The translations under genes and the position numbers were made by a program. A DNA stretch of 64,000 nt from Pempheris klunzingeri. Lineage: Eukaryota > Chordata > Actinopteri > Acropomatiformes > Pempheridae. Shown one piece after another: positions 1-12,800 of the stretch (position 1 is its first letter; each line of letters begins with the position of its first letter). Below the pieces are notes generated by a model. It searched no databases. It saw nothing but the letters and a program-made list of their open reading frames with translations, and had not been told where the DNA came from. Location of the stretch: NCBI RefSeq assembly GCF_042242105.1, contig NC_092024.1:9123501-9187500 (forward strand). The letters are read 5' to 3'.

Positions 1-1029
1 TTGTCTTAAAGGCTGGAACTAATCTCCTTTGGTTCTCATTAAAAATGAAGTCCATTAGATATTAAAATTAAGTTAGTGACTTTGCTTGACAGACCACTCT
101 GCTTTAGTTGTTCTACCTTGCCTCTAACACACTCAATGATGCATAACTAAACAAAGGCAGACAAATGATGCCAAAGCCTTTTTTTTAATTAAATCACAGA
201 GCTGTATCTCTGTTCTGTTGTTACAACACAAGCAAAGCAGAATGAGGCGTGGAAGACAAACATCCCTGTGATATTGTTTATGGTGCGTCTCCTATTTTCC
301 CCTGCCTCCTCCAGCATCACCTGGAGAATCACGTTGGCAGATGTTCTGACAGCATGTTCTCCCTTTGTGAACATTTATAGCCAGAAATGTGTGTTTAGGT
401 GAAAAAAACTCCACGCAAGACCAGTTGCCTCCCTAAAGCTTACTTTCCCTGCCTTAACGATAAGGGTGAACGCTCAAGCTCTGCAGCCCCATATTCTTTC
501 TCCCCTGTCCCCCTGATGTGTTTATCAGGTGCTGTCGTGGAGCAAAACTCCAAATCAATAAAGCAATTAGTACATCCCAGCCCCTGACTCTCACTGGGAA
601 AGATTTATTGGTTGCGACAGGAGCTGAGGCACACAGGGACCTCATCATTTCTTCGTGGCTAGCTGGATGCTGAGAGCCACACAGGTCCATGAGCTTGATA
701 CTATCACAGGGCACAGGCATGCCATCTGGGGGGAGGGATATCAAGGTCTGTTTCCATTTCACTTGTCAGAGAGGCCTGACCTTTTCCAAGTTTCACTGCC
801 GAGCTTTTAGGCCTGGAAGCTTTGCTGTGGAACACCAGCTCATTCTTAATCAAGAGTGACTTGTTGATCTTCACTGAAATTTCTATTGTATTCCATATAT
901 TCCTTCGTATATTCTAAAGCAAAGCTAAAAAGCCATTTATTTCATGACTAGTTCGAAAAATATACCTAGAAAAAACATCATATTTCCATCTTGTTGAGCA
1001 CCACCTTACCTTGGCTTTTCTGCCAACTG

Positions 1030-1262
1030 TCCTACAGAGCAACATATTTGTATATTTGGACTATATTTTATTCTTGTGCATTTTTTATTTTGTATTTTTG
1101 TACATTTGCATTATATTTTGTATATATGTATTTTATTTTTTAATCTTTCTTTTCTTTTTCTTTTCACTGGAATTCTCACTGTAAATTTCAAGTTTCTGAT
1201 GTAGCTGTGGTGTATATGTGAATTTCCCCTTTGGGGGATGAATAAAGGTGCATCTTATCTCT
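1030..1262 (+). mobile_element. 3' end remnant of an L2-type LINE
   Basis: A T-rich tract is followed by the characteristic L2 tail, GAATTTCCCCTTTGGGGGAT then GAATAAAGGTGCATCTTATC, ending in short ATCT-like repeats. The hairpin-like CCCC/GGGG followed by an ATAAA-TATCT end is typical of teleost L2 3' ends. No open reverse-transcriptase frame remains upstream, so this is a strongly 5'-truncated copy. Confidence 0.55.
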
Positions 1263-4200
1263 TCTATCTCATGTATGAGGCAACTCACATGTAATTGTTA
1301 GCATGTCTGAGGGGCCAACATTTTTTATTTCAATCTGAAAAGAAATGGGCGGTTTTTAAAGAGTAACTTAACAACCCCTGAAAAAGCTTTTACTGACCTC
1401 AGGTGGTTTAACCTCTGATTTTGCTGCAGTGATGTAGACGCATACATAAAGGTGTCGTCAGCACACCATGATATCACTGTTGGGTGCGGTTACAGGCGTC
1501 AGAGAGCTCACCTGTGACTGCACCCATTGGTGATGAGAGAGACACTAATGTGCTAAAAGCAAAGCAGAAAGACAGAATACATCCATGCAGAAACATTGTT
1601 TTTATCATTTGTGTTTGTTGTGACACGACAATGTCCACATCCAGCAGATGACGAAAGGCACTTATAATTTCACAAACTAAATTCTGTTTTACATTCTGTA
1701 GAAAAAATGAAAATTAAATGTAATATTTTACCTCATGAATAAGCAATTGCATGGAGCCTCACTCTAATCCATACTAACCTGAAGTGCTTTCAGAGTGCTA
1801 GCTTCTAGCAGTTTTATTTGTCACTTGGACGTTAACTCTGCCTATTTTAGTAGGTTTTGTCTCTCGCTTTCTCTGGCTGTATGGATATGAATCATGAAGT
1901 TGATTGCATGTTATAGAAGAACTCCCACATACTCACCGCTCGCACACATTCAGTGAGACTTCAAAGCTTTCATATCTATTAGGCTTGAAGTATTCTTTAA
2001 CTGTGAATATATGTATGACAGACCCTCACCATATTGTCATTAGAGCAGGATAAGTTTGTCCAGAAGGGGAGCACAGCATGAGCATCCCTTGCCTCCCTTT
2101 TTATTTGACTGTGTGCAGCAAACAAAGTCATGTTTAAGAGGCAACAGCGCAAGACACACAGAGACAGAAAAGACAAAGAAGTCATGGTGAGCCCCCCACA
2201 GAGTTTGGAGAGAACTGAGAGGCAACATCAGAAATTCCAGTGAGTGAAAAATCCTCAGTGAAATCGTCGTTACCCTGAGGTTTGGTCTTGATGCACAGGC
2301 TTTGTTTGACAAACTTTTTGCTTTAACCTCCATTAAAACCTTCCTGCGCCCGAATTCTTCATCTCCTTGACCTCCTCTTCCTCCTGCTCATCGTTCTCTT
2401 TTTCTGGTCACCCTTTTGGCACAAGGCATTTTCTTTTTAAATCTTTTCATTAGAAGACTTTCAATTCAGTCAAGTTTGGATAAAAACAGCAGATGGTCTT
2501 TATTTCTTGCGAACTTGGCCACGACGACACCGTACACCTGAGGATTATGTATTGGATGATGAATTAATGCGAATTATGCTGCCGCCTCCTTCGAGAAATC
2601 ACAGCTAACACTGTACTCTGAGTCGGGCATCTTTAATTAAGTCCCACTGAATAAATAACATGTGTTTATGAGTGACTCTGGAGACAGCTGCTTTCTGGCA
2701 ATGAGAACCGCAGCATCAATCTGACCTTCCTTTCAAAGGGGTGAATGTCTTGTGGGTCGCTCCATTTTCAATATAATACAACGCCATTGTATTTGTTGCT
2801 TTGTTATCTGTCCCTGCTCATGTTTGTGAGTCCTGAAGTACACTGCACTCATCTCTCCATTAGTGAGGCCAGTACAAGGCACACAGACAGCACATTCTCT
2901 TCCACTGTGAAATCTGTCTCTTCTGAAATGGACTTGCCCATTGTTTTTATAAAGCTTGATTTAGTGTTCCTATCCCTGCCGCTTGCTTTTCTGTTCATGA
3001 GTTGGACTTAAAAGCTGCCAAGCTTTATACAGCATGCTCCATTTCTACCCAGCGAAAGGAGATTGCTGGCTGTCCTGTCTGTGAGCAGGCACTGAGGACA
3101 TCCACTGATGAAGGCCGCTGATATTCTGCAGCAATGGATAAAGTCATTATTCACTCCTCTATGGATTTGCTCAGAAGCACGCCAGAGTTTCAGCCTTGGG
3201 CTGTGGTCTGTAATCTTTCACATTTCTAAATGGGATAGACAACGTCCTGTCTGTCTCTTGTTGCAACAAATTGCATCCACCACTTAGTATTGGAAGCAAA
3301 CAAGCCAACCAGTGCTTCAACAGACAGCACAACGAGACAAGAATCTGCAAGGAGGAGGTCTTTCTCTGATTGTCTGTCAAAGTTATTCGCTGCATCTTAT
3401 CAAAAGCTTTAATCGAGCTCATCTCTCAACAACTTAACAACAAATGGATTATTGAAGTCATTCCGTTCAGTTCAGCAAAAACATTAAAATTAGTGACTGT
3501 AGTTGGTCGCTAAGCAAATCTTGTCACTCAAAAGCATACCAGTAAGCAGTTGCATCACTGTTCATTGCAGCTCACTCGTTCACTTCAATGAGGGAAAAAA
3601 AGTGAGGCAAAAATATGCAACCCTGGCTCAACCTTTGCCACAACGCAAAGCAAGGTTACCCAGCAACACACTGACATGGATAATCAGACACATGCAAGCA
3701 CACTCCTCTGGTAGATCACTGTAACATATAAACAAGGCACTTCTTAAGTGCTGCATTTTACCTTCTTCAGTTTCATATATGTAGCATCCCAGTTCGCAAG
3801 CTTTTACCTTCAATGGAGAAGTGGAGGTGGAATAAAGGTGTCAATAGTATCTGCACTGTTGTCACTTATTCATGCTATTAGCACTAACATGACAACACGC
3901 ACTCATTAGACGATTCATGTTACTTTCGATGCTTCTGTAATTAACTCCATAACGCCCTAAAGTGGCCTTTGGTAATCGTCTACAGTGCGGTAAGTGAACT
4001 CAGTGATATACATCCCCATCAAGTCTCAGCAGCTCCTGCTCTCTCGCAGACTCACCTGTTAAAGGAGTCTGCAAGGAAAAGCTATTGGATCGAGCTGCTT
4101 GCATCAGTAAGACAATAAAATCACATTTACAGCTTTATTTCTCTCTACTGTCGGTTTTTCTTTAATCGCGTTGGCTTAGTCATGAAGTAAATGAGGCAGA

Positions 4201-5267
4201 TATGGATGTATACATCAACAAACACAGATGCTTATCACACAAAGGCAGCTGCAGACAGGAAAATCTTCATACAAGAGTCAAAAGAAATAGCGGTGACATT
4301 TTCATTCAGCCTAATTGGCTCAGTCCCTCCGTCCCACCACCCTGCTGAGGGGCAGAGGGACAGAGAAAGACACTGGACCTCTACCAGCTGCAGCCCCATG
4401 TCAGTAAACTGCACACAGCATGCTCATGTTTATCAAAGGGAGATTGATTCACCAGGGCTCAAACCCAACACCAGAACAAGAGGATGACCCTCCAGTGAGA
4501 GGATGCAATTTTTCCATTTCAGCTCTACTTTCTGATTTGCTCTGTAATTGGGGTGTATTTCGCATTAACAATCCTGACCAGTGAACCTTTAAATTGGGAA
4601 CCACTTCACTTTGTGCCATCTCTTCCACTGGAGCAGCAAGAGTAAGAACAAAATGACACTGTGGATTCTTCTGTCATGTTTTCTTCCTAATTACCAGCAG
4701 GCCCCAGTTCATCCCTCTGTAGCTGCGTTCCATGAGTCATAAAACAATGCTTGCAAATACTATACTGTATAATATTGTATGTCCCAGTTGGTCGTCGCTG
4801 TTTCTGTGCGGGTATTCTTCAGCCATTATCATACAAAATGATGTTAAACAAGTCTGAGAGCGAGGTAGAAAAAAGTAGGATGGCAGGGAATGTGTGAAGA
4901 TATGCTTTCTGGCATTTCTTTGTGTTTGTTTGGCCCAAAACATGAATGAATGCAGTGTGTGTGCATGCATTTAGAAGACAGGAAGGAGGGTACGCTGCTT
5001 TGTTTGTTTAAGGATTACCTTTGGCGATATGCTTTTATTAGATTGTGACAGTCTAGAATAGATACAGACAGGAAAAATTATGAGAGAGGAAACCTCGATT
5101 GGGAAACGAACCCAAAATGCTACAGTTAATATACGCCCCATGCTGCTTTCAACTGGATAATTGACAGTGTGGCCTTGACTTTAGTCCAGCAGAGTGTCTC
5201 AGTAAATACTGGATCATACACTGATCCTTCCACCAGCAAAGTAAAACATCTCTACATTCTCAAGCTA
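1263..5267. other. Gene-free stretch, no feature recognised
   Basis: All open frames are short (under about 100 codons), lack splice-consistent partners and have unbiased composition. I see no repeat I can name, apart from the LINE tail just to the left. Positions 1-1029 are similar. Confidence 0.5.
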
Positions 5268-5560
5268 CTTGCTTCCCAACCTTTTTGTCCTTTGACCCCC
5301 TTAAAATAATCCTGTGTACACTTCAGCACCAGTTGCATGTCTAAAAGTGTTTTTCTTTTTTCCTCACATGTTTTATTTGAATAATTTGTAGTGGCATGAA
5401 AAGGTCAAAGAAAAAAAAAAGATTAAACAGAGATTAGAAGAATCTGAAAAATATGATTTTGTGTAGCATAGCAGTTGTTTCTGCTGTCCTATCATGTCAG
5501 TGTCATGTGTTGTGACCTTAGAGGGGTTCCTAACCCCCAGGTTACCACTGTAGTATGTGA
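5268..5560 (+). repeat. Degenerate teleost interspersed repeat
   Basis: The phrases TTCCCAACCTTTTTGTCCTT followed by TGACCCC (5275-5303), and later GTGACCTTAGAGGGGTTCCT with AACCCCCAGGTTACCACTG (5511-5549), are landmarks of a dispersed fish repeat that begins with 'not ... proper' text like this in many genomes. The class is not assigned; recognition is from memory. Confidence 0.4.
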
Positions 5561-6115
5561 GTTGCCACCAAATTTAGTACAGGCTTTTCATCTGGCATCA
5601 CTGCATTTGACATTTTTGTTTCAGCTGTGATTGGGTGGACTGCACTGAAGCTTTGGACAGACTCTCAAGTTCCCTGCAGGAAGAATCCTACTTACTTTGG
5701 TAATATTCTAACACACCACAATGAGATGGTCAACATTGGGAAAATTAACCTGCTGATATCGGCATGTTAAAGCAGTATTCATTCTTTTTCAGCCACTTCA
5801 ACTGTAAACACAACATTGACATAATCAGCAGCACACACAGAGCAAATTTGCATTAATTTCAAGTTATGTTTCTGTCCACACAACAAATACAAACTAATAT
5901 TTGAGCTTTTAGCTCTGGTATGGTCTTTACTAACTGTGTTGGGTGAAATATTTGTCCGATTTATCCGCCAAATGCTCCGTTTGCGTATGTTCACCAGGTT
6001 GCTAGCTTAGTCTGCCATTTGGTGTTAGGCAGGTAATATAGAGTGGATTAGTCATAGTTTTTTGGTTGACGGGATCCATGAGGGTCCGCCTAAACATAGA
6101 AGTTTATTGGCTGTA

Positions 6116-6190
6116 AAACCAAAACAATGAGCTCAAAGACACTAAAATGCCCCAGAGAGTTGAGGGAAACTGCCAAGTTGGGTGATAATT
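6116..6190 (+). repeat. Dispersed repeat family R1, copy A
   Basis: The core AAAACAATGAGCTCAAAGAC then ACTAAAATGC, with a downstream GGTGATAATTCT, matches copies at 12732-12800 and 54626-54680 in the same orientation. Three copies in 64 kb show it is a repeat. The class is not recognised. Confidence 0.7.
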
Positions 6191-6274
6191 CTGTTTTTTT
6201 TTTCATTTGGAACCAGCCCTCTCACATCACACTGTCGCTGAGTCATTGCTAATGTAAAAGTGATGACCAAACAG

Positions 6275-6390
6275 CTTTAACATTGTTACTAGCATGTTAG
6301 CATGCTGATGTTATTTAGCTCAAAGCCCTACTGTGCCTACTGTAAGTGCATACTCACAGCACGACTGTCGACTCTCAGCATTATCTGTAT
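6275..6390 (+). repeat. Fragment of the repeat family seen in slc4a1ap intron 6
   Basis: The phrase CTAGCATGTTAGCATGCTGA followed by TGTTATTTAGCTCAAAGCCC and TACTGTGCCTACTGTAAGTG is typical of a common fish repeat that also appears at 48885-49320. Confidence 0.5.
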
Positions 6391-6929
6391 ACTTCTGTGC
6401 TTGCTGTTGCATCTTCACTTTATTAGCCTGCTGCTTAGATTATGATACCCGTATAAAGGATAATTCGTACCATAAAAGCACTTATGACTTGCCTTGTAAA
6501 GAGACCCACAGCTTTATTCATCATCCTGAATCACAGTAAGCTGGAAGATTGTAAAGATGACAGCTCCCGCACTGGCTCATGTCACACCACTGTATAAGTG
6601 CAAGGCAACAGGGCAGCCAGACTTCTCTGATATCTTCAGCCACACGGTGCCTGCCTGTAAATCCCACAAGGGATGCTGTATCATAAAATATGAACATAAC
6701 AGAGTGGATGCTGGCCCGAGGCTTTGTGGTGACCAGAGAAGTGCTGGAAACTGCACCAGGATGTGTAAAATCAATAGTGTGACATTGTGTGGGAGCTTGG
6801 CAGTGTCAGTCCATCATCCAGACTAGCCATCACTTGTCTCAGAGAGAAACTGAGCTCATTGTTCATCTTGTAAAGGTGCTAAGATGAAAATTGGACAGAA
6901 CACCGAAGGAAGAGTTTCACAATTCAACA

Positions 6930-7093
6930 ACACAGTAGCCGGTTAGCTTAGCTTGGGCCGTGAACTGGAAATACCAATCTACACATAACTACATATAACA
7001 TAAGTGTGATTTTTCCAGAAGACTTTGTGGTAAAATCACAGAGTGAAGAAAGAAAATAAGCATATCTACCAAAATGTCAAACTATTCCTTTAA
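6930..7093 (-). mobile_element. Fragment of a small inverted-repeat transposon, end at 7093
   Basis: The right end carries AAAATGTCAAACTATTCCTT plus TAA, the terminal sequence of a family of small non-autonomous elements very common in percomorph fish. Upstream (about 6940-6975) is the family phrase GGTTAGCTTAGCTTGG followed by a GAACTGGAAA stretch. The other terminus was not found, so this is a partial copy. Confidence 0.55.
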
Positions 7094-9371
7094 TGTGGAG
7101 CAAACAGTGTTGTGTTTTGCAAGCAAGAAAACCTTTATTCCTCTTCATCTTTATTTCAAAAACATTGTTAAAAAGAGGTTATATGCAACATACTGGAAGG
7201 TCTTTCCTTTTTTCTTTTGGTGTCAGTGATATAAAGTTGCTCTCTCAGAGTATGCAACCCCAACATGTTCATTTTTACACCAGCAGCTTAGTGAAAATGA
7301 ATAAATATTTGATACTCGACCCACGAGCCTGCATCAACGCATCAGGGGAGCGTAAACTCCACGAAGCAGATGGATTTGTTGTTTGCTTACGACCAATTAA
7401 GAACACACGAGGCTGTTTCTGTCTTGGAGCAATGTCTTCTTTCACCAAGTCACCCCCACCCCCACTGAGGTTACCATTTCATGGCCTCGTGCCAAAACAG
7501 TCATTAAATGAGCATTCAAACCATTTTGGGATTGGTTTTAATTGGAAGCTAATGGACTGCAGGGACCTCATCTGCTCAGGTCCGGGGAAGCATGAGGTGA
7601 GTAATATGACTGGAATATTGTTACTACACATTGCTGACCAAACTCCAGTATGATTGAGGAGTGTGTGACCCTGCCATTGGATGCACTGCATGAAGAAATG
7701 AGCCAATCTTGGATGGACTTCACTTGCCGCCATAATGGTTGTCCAGCTTTTGAATCAGCTGCTGGTTTGTGGAGTACAAGCGTAAGCAGACAGGCAGCGA
7801 TAGAAGGCAACCGTGGGGCTTGAGAGTGATGATGAAACAAGTAAAAAAGTTTAAAAGGCCGAGCAGAAGGAAGTGTCACATAAAAAAAGATGTTTCTGTA
7901 CAAATAATTGTTTTCTTATTTTGCAAACAAATTACTCTTGGGACAATTTTCCCCTCCAAACTGGACAGCTCTCACAGCTATTTTATTGTGATCAACCATC
8001 CCCCAAATTGACTGTGTCTGAAACACATCAGTGGCTTGGACTGTGGAAATTGGGGCTTAAGCAGACCAAATAGCCATGTTATTACGACAGGGACTGTTTT
8101 CCCGTCGCCCCCAAAATGCACATCATCCTTCCTTCCCGGTTCAAACACCTCTTTTCCGCTTGTCACTCCCTGCAGGCCAGGAATCCAATTTAATGGATGT
8201 ATTCACACAAACCTGTTGCCAGTGATGAGGGAAAGAGGGGAGAGGGGGAGGCAGTGATGTAAGAAGCAGGGGCCCTCTCCTCATTTTAATGAAGATCTTG
8301 AATTCCTTCAGGTGTACGTGGGTGGCGCCACTGATGCCTGCCAGCCGACAAAAAGCAAAGCAACAGGATCTGCACTGGTGTGGAGGCAATTATTGTTGTA
8401 GTCACTAGAGCATAGCCCATAGATCTCATTAACAAGTCTGAAGCCTCATCTATGGAAGCAGCACGGCAAAATCCAGACGTGTAAGAGAAAAGATGTTGAT
8501 ACTTTTGGATCGAGGCGTTACACGCCCAATCAAGACTAAACAGTTGTTTGTAATATAATTATATCCACATCAGTTGCTGTGTGTACTGTAGTTTTGATGT
8601 CATTTCCAAAGGATATCAAAGTTATAATTCTTAAGACGATCAAACCCTGTTTTTGATACGGCTTATGGCCGTCATTTTTTCCAGTAACCGATCAGCTACA
8701 TAAGCTACAGACATGGTTTAGATGCGTCTCTGAAATAGACAGTATTTCTTCTCAAAGAACGGCACTTAAGAGTTTTCTCAATGCAAAGTTTTTCTCCAAA
8801 CTTCCTTTGTCAAGAGTTTTAACTAGGTTATATGGCGTGTTGATCTGATTGGTCGAAGTTAGCCTGTGTTTGGCGGTGATAGATAGTTCATCCAAGCACC
8901 TGCCAAGAATTTTATGCACATGCCTACACTTTTACAAACAGTTTCTACCAACGACTTCCCAGATGGTTGTGTGTAGCAAACCATCTGGTGTGCCAGGTTA
9001 CACACACACAGGATACAAGATTGACAGGAAAAAAATGCATGCATGATCTGGATATGAGAGCTGAAAGGAGAGAGAATATTGGGCTCACCTTCATCAGGGG
9101 GCCACCACATGATGCTAAATGAACGTGCGACACCACTCGGGCTTCGGCGGCTTCGGCGATGTGGAGAAAGCTCACTTCATTATTTCATGGCAACAGTTAG
9201 CAAAACTGACAAGCTGACGGTACAACAGCTCTGAGAACACACTTCCTTCACAGACCACATGGCTCAGACAAACTCCTGCAACTGGTCTTCTACGTGACAT
9301 GCAATAATGTGCCAAAAATAGATAAGTCTTACTGCCACCTAGTGGCCAATGAAATAATGCAAAACTGGCAA
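7094..9371. other. Gene-free stretch
   Basis: The longest open frame (7093-7653) has no recognisable similarity. Sequence near 7480-7600 is repeat-free and could be a conserved non-coding piece, but nothing firm can be said. Confidence 0.45.
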
Positions 9372-10310
9372 CGACGATAAGATATTTGTTTATTGATCCC
9401 TCAGTGGGGAAACTTTGCTGTTACAGCAGCTCAAAGGGACAGACAAAAAGAATAAAAGCACACAGTTAAGAATTAGAAAAATTAAATAGCAGAATATAAT
9501 AGAATTAGAAAAATTAAATAGCAGAATATAATATAATATATACAGTGGTAAAAACCTATGTACACAAAAAAATGTAATTACAGAGACAACAACAACAGGG
9601 TGAAGTGAAGTGGGGTGAGAATTATTGTACAGTTTATGTTATAGTAAAGTGCACAGGTGGTGGTGGTGGTTGGTGCAGCAGACTATAATGCAGCATTGTA
9701 CAGTCTGACTGCAGTCGGGATGAAGGACCTGCGGAAGCGCTCCTTCTTACACCTGGGGTGTATCAGTCTGTGACTGAAGGAGCTGCTTAAGGCCCCCACA
9801 GTCTGATGCAGAGGGTGAGAGGTGTTGTCCAAGATGGAGGACAGTTTGGACAAGGTCCTCCTCTCTCCCACCACCTCTATGGGGTCCAGGGGGCAGCCAC
9901 AGACCGAGCCGGCTCTCTTAATTAGTCTGTTGAGCCTGTTCTTGTCCCGCTCAGAGCACCCCCCTCCCCAACACACCACTGCATATGAGACCACAGATGC
10001 CACCACAGTCTCGAAGAAGGTCCTCAGGAGTGGTCTGCTCACTCCAAAGGATCCTAGCCTCCTCAGCAGGTATAGTCGACTCTGACCCCTCTTGTAGAGA
10101 GAGTCAGTGTTGTCTGTCCAGTCCAGTTTATTATTAAGGTGAACACCCAGGTACTTGTATGTCCTCACTCTCTCGATGCCAAGTCCCTGGATGCTCACTG
10201 GTGCGGTGATGGAGGGTTTCTTGTGGAAGTCGACCACCATCTCTTTCGTCTTGCTGGCGTTGACTAGGAGGTTGTTCCGTCCACACCAGTCGACAAAGTC
10301 CGTGATGACC
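9372..10310 (-). mobile_element. 5'-truncated L2-type LINE with the C-terminus of its reverse transcriptase
   Basis: An uninterrupted minus-strand frame from about 10310 to the stop at 9683 encodes the region after the catalytic core and the thumb of a non-LTR reverse transcriptase. It reads FVDWCGRNNLLVN, then KTKEMVVDFHKKP, TYKYLGVHLNNKLDW, SRLYLLRRLGSFGV and VVSYAVVCWGGG, ending FIPTAVRLYNAAL. These blocks are typical of the L2/Maui-like LINEs of fish. The 3' UTR runs leftward to about 9372 and ends in the L2 tail (TCCCCACTGAGGGATCAATA on the minus strand). The frame is intact but the endonuclease and catalytic YADD part are missing, so the copy cannot move by itself. The lack of stops suggests a fairly recent insertion. 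Confidence 0.85.
9469..9532. repeat. Exact 32-base tandem duplication inside the LINE 3' UTR
   Basis: The segment 9469-9500 is repeated without change at 9501-9532, followed by further ATATA units. It sits in the AT-rich 3' UTR of the L2-type element and may be element-specific or a local duplication. Confidence 0.85.
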
Positions 10311-12731
10311 GATGTAATATTAAATTACAAGGATTAGGTGTGTATAAAAAAAGCTTTTTAAAGGTGCAACAGATGCTAATGCTCTTTTATATCTCAATGT
10401 GTAAACAAGTTTGTCCTAAGTTTGTCCTAAGTTTGCCGTATCAACTTGCCAGGTGATAATGTCAGTGTTGTCTGTTTTTTTTTAAGCAGATGGGCAGTTT
10501 TTTCCTACTGCATCTTTGAAATGGCTTAAAATCATTAACTGATCAAAATATTTGTTGATTCATTTTCAGTGGCTCGAGTAATTCATTATTTACTAAGGCT
10601 GGCTTGCAACAAAAAGAACACATTTTTAAACCCATTTAAATTATGTTGCACAAACTTTAAAACTAGCTTGAAATTAAGATTAAACATAAACCTCTTGTAG
10701 TGCAGACTAGAACTGTGTACTCAAGCTGAACACAGAGACAGAGTCCAGGAATTTGGAACAAGGGAGAATTATTTATGAACAAATTGTTGTTTGATAAGAG
10801 CGAGCAGGAGAGTCTGTTAGGCTGGAGGTGAGTAGAGGCACCTGAGAACATGAGAACACCTGATCCCACTCCTGTAATCAGCAGAGACAGGCAGAAGGGT
10901 GGGGGGCGGGAAGGGGGAGAAAAGACAGAGGGTGTGACACTTTTTTACACATCATTTGAGTTTTTTACTCTAAAATTGGATTAAATTTAATGCTGTTGCA
11001 CCAAAACGTTAAACTGAAATGAGATCCAGTCTCAACTGTCAACTTTAAAGTTGCACATCAAGAGGGTCAGCTTTTCAAATGGCTGCCTTGTGTCAAATTA
11101 ATCAGTTTCCTCAAAGAAAGTTAAAGGATAGACTTAAAATGGTCACTGACAGCACACAAATGTATTTATTTATTTATTCATTTCACAAAGCAAACATCTC
11201 GATATTGATTCAACCCAATTTAATTTTGGTTTTAAATTAATAAACCTTTACTTTAATGTATTTATTATTTCAAGCCTAGTTTTGCTAAACTCTGATTAGA
11301 ACTAATCTTAGATCAAATTCATCAGTCAGTCTAACATTTCTAAACCCTGAGCTTTATGATGACCTACTAATATTTGCAATGACACTGCGAAAACAGGTCT
11401 GCGTGTTTAACATGCAAACGATGTTAATGCTTTTCTAACTAAAAATAATTAGTTAATCATGTTGTCTGCTGTCCGCCTAAATGACATTTACATATGAGCA
11501 ATCTGTCAGGGCAGAGTTGCCACCAGCTGCAATGAGCAAGTCATGCACCAGCATGGTAATTTGAGATGTTACAAAACAACACTCCTGAGAAAAAAAAGAT
11601 CCTTATGATTCAGACCCTCATCCTCTCAGACCATATTTTTGTGTATGTTTTCATATGTATCCAAATGTCCATATTTTCAAGTCATTTTCGTGATGTCTCC
11701 TCTCCTGTCCTCTAGCTAATCAAACACAGCACTGTAACACGTTTTTCTTTGGTGTCCTGTCGATGTGCTTCTGTGGGTGGCATTTTCTCTGATCAGAGTA
11801 CGTGTACGCATAAAGGGAAACCATCACAGATAACTGTGCCTAAACCCAGAGAGAGAGAGAGAGAGGGAGGGAGGGAGGGAGAGAGAGCGAGAGAGACTTC
11901 CAGTCCTTTCTTACAGCTCCCATTTCATCAGGCCAGGGGGAACGAGGCCATGTCAGAACTGCGCTCAAAGAGACAATAATGATGCTGTCATTTCAGCGCC
12001 ACGGACAGCGACAATGGGGAGGATGATCATCGGAACTGACTATGCATAAAATACCACAAATTTCCTCCCTGCCTGCACAATACATCAGTGATTAGAAGCG
12101 ACAGAGGCTTTTTGAGGAACCTTGCGGGCTCTTTCATATCAGGGGTCTGAATAAAGTGTTGTGCCCCGGAGGTTGATTCATGTTTGCCGTGTTCGTAGAA
12201 TGTTGCTTGAAGATAATGCTCGAGTTGACCTTCTTTTAAAGAGACAAGGCCGCGCACTACCTAGCGTGAACCGTGCAAACTTTTTTGATGGTCATGATGT
12301 AAAAAAAAAAAACTCATACAGTAGCTTTGGTAACATCACTGTTTGCATCACACTATTGGTTCAGTCAGTAGTCTGTCAGTCCAAAACACTGACACACAGC
12401 ATCTGGTAAATGACATTACAACACATTCATGGTCAAATGCTAATTAATTTGGGCTGTTTTTTTTCTTCAACTACCAGAAACTGGCTGAAATTCATGCTCA
12501 CCATCAAACAGGAGGCCTCTCAAACTAATAGCTGCCACACTCGGCTGTACATTGATACATTTGGTCATTTGTTGAGGCAGAAAAAGCTGTAAAACCCGCA
12601 GTATCATCATAAGGTCGCAGGCACGAAGCAGCGAGAGAGAGAACAGGTAGCGTACAGTAAGTTTAACAGATCTTTTTGGCTGAAAACAGCTCTCTGTCGC
12701 TGGTAAAAAAAAAAAAAAGAAAGGGCTGAAA

Positions 12732-12800
12732 GACCAAAACAATGAGCTGAAAGACACTAAAATGCTCAGTAGAGCTTAGCTGCAGAGTCAGGTGATAAGT
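12732..12800 (+). repeat. Dispersed repeat family R1, copy B
   Basis: The core AAAACAATGAGCTGAAAGAC then ACTAAAATGCTC, followed by GGTGATAAGTCTCTTCT, is nearly identical to copy A at 6116-6190. Upstream is GCTGAAAACAGCTCTCTGTC and an A-run (12704-12718). Confidence 0.7.

Noticed and set aside
5090..5130. tRNA B-box-like sequence on the minus strand (GGGTTCGTTTCCC)
   Set aside because: No A box, no cloverleaf, and the surrounding sequence looks like a degenerate repeat.
7093..7653. 186-codon plus-strand open frame
   Set aside because: Long by local standards, but the residues look random, there is no family resemblance, and its start overlaps the end of a transposon fragment. No splice-consistent neighbours.
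9469..9532. Direct repeats considered as a CRISPR-like array
   Set aside because: Only two units with no spacers, inside a LINE 3' UTR of a vertebrate genome.
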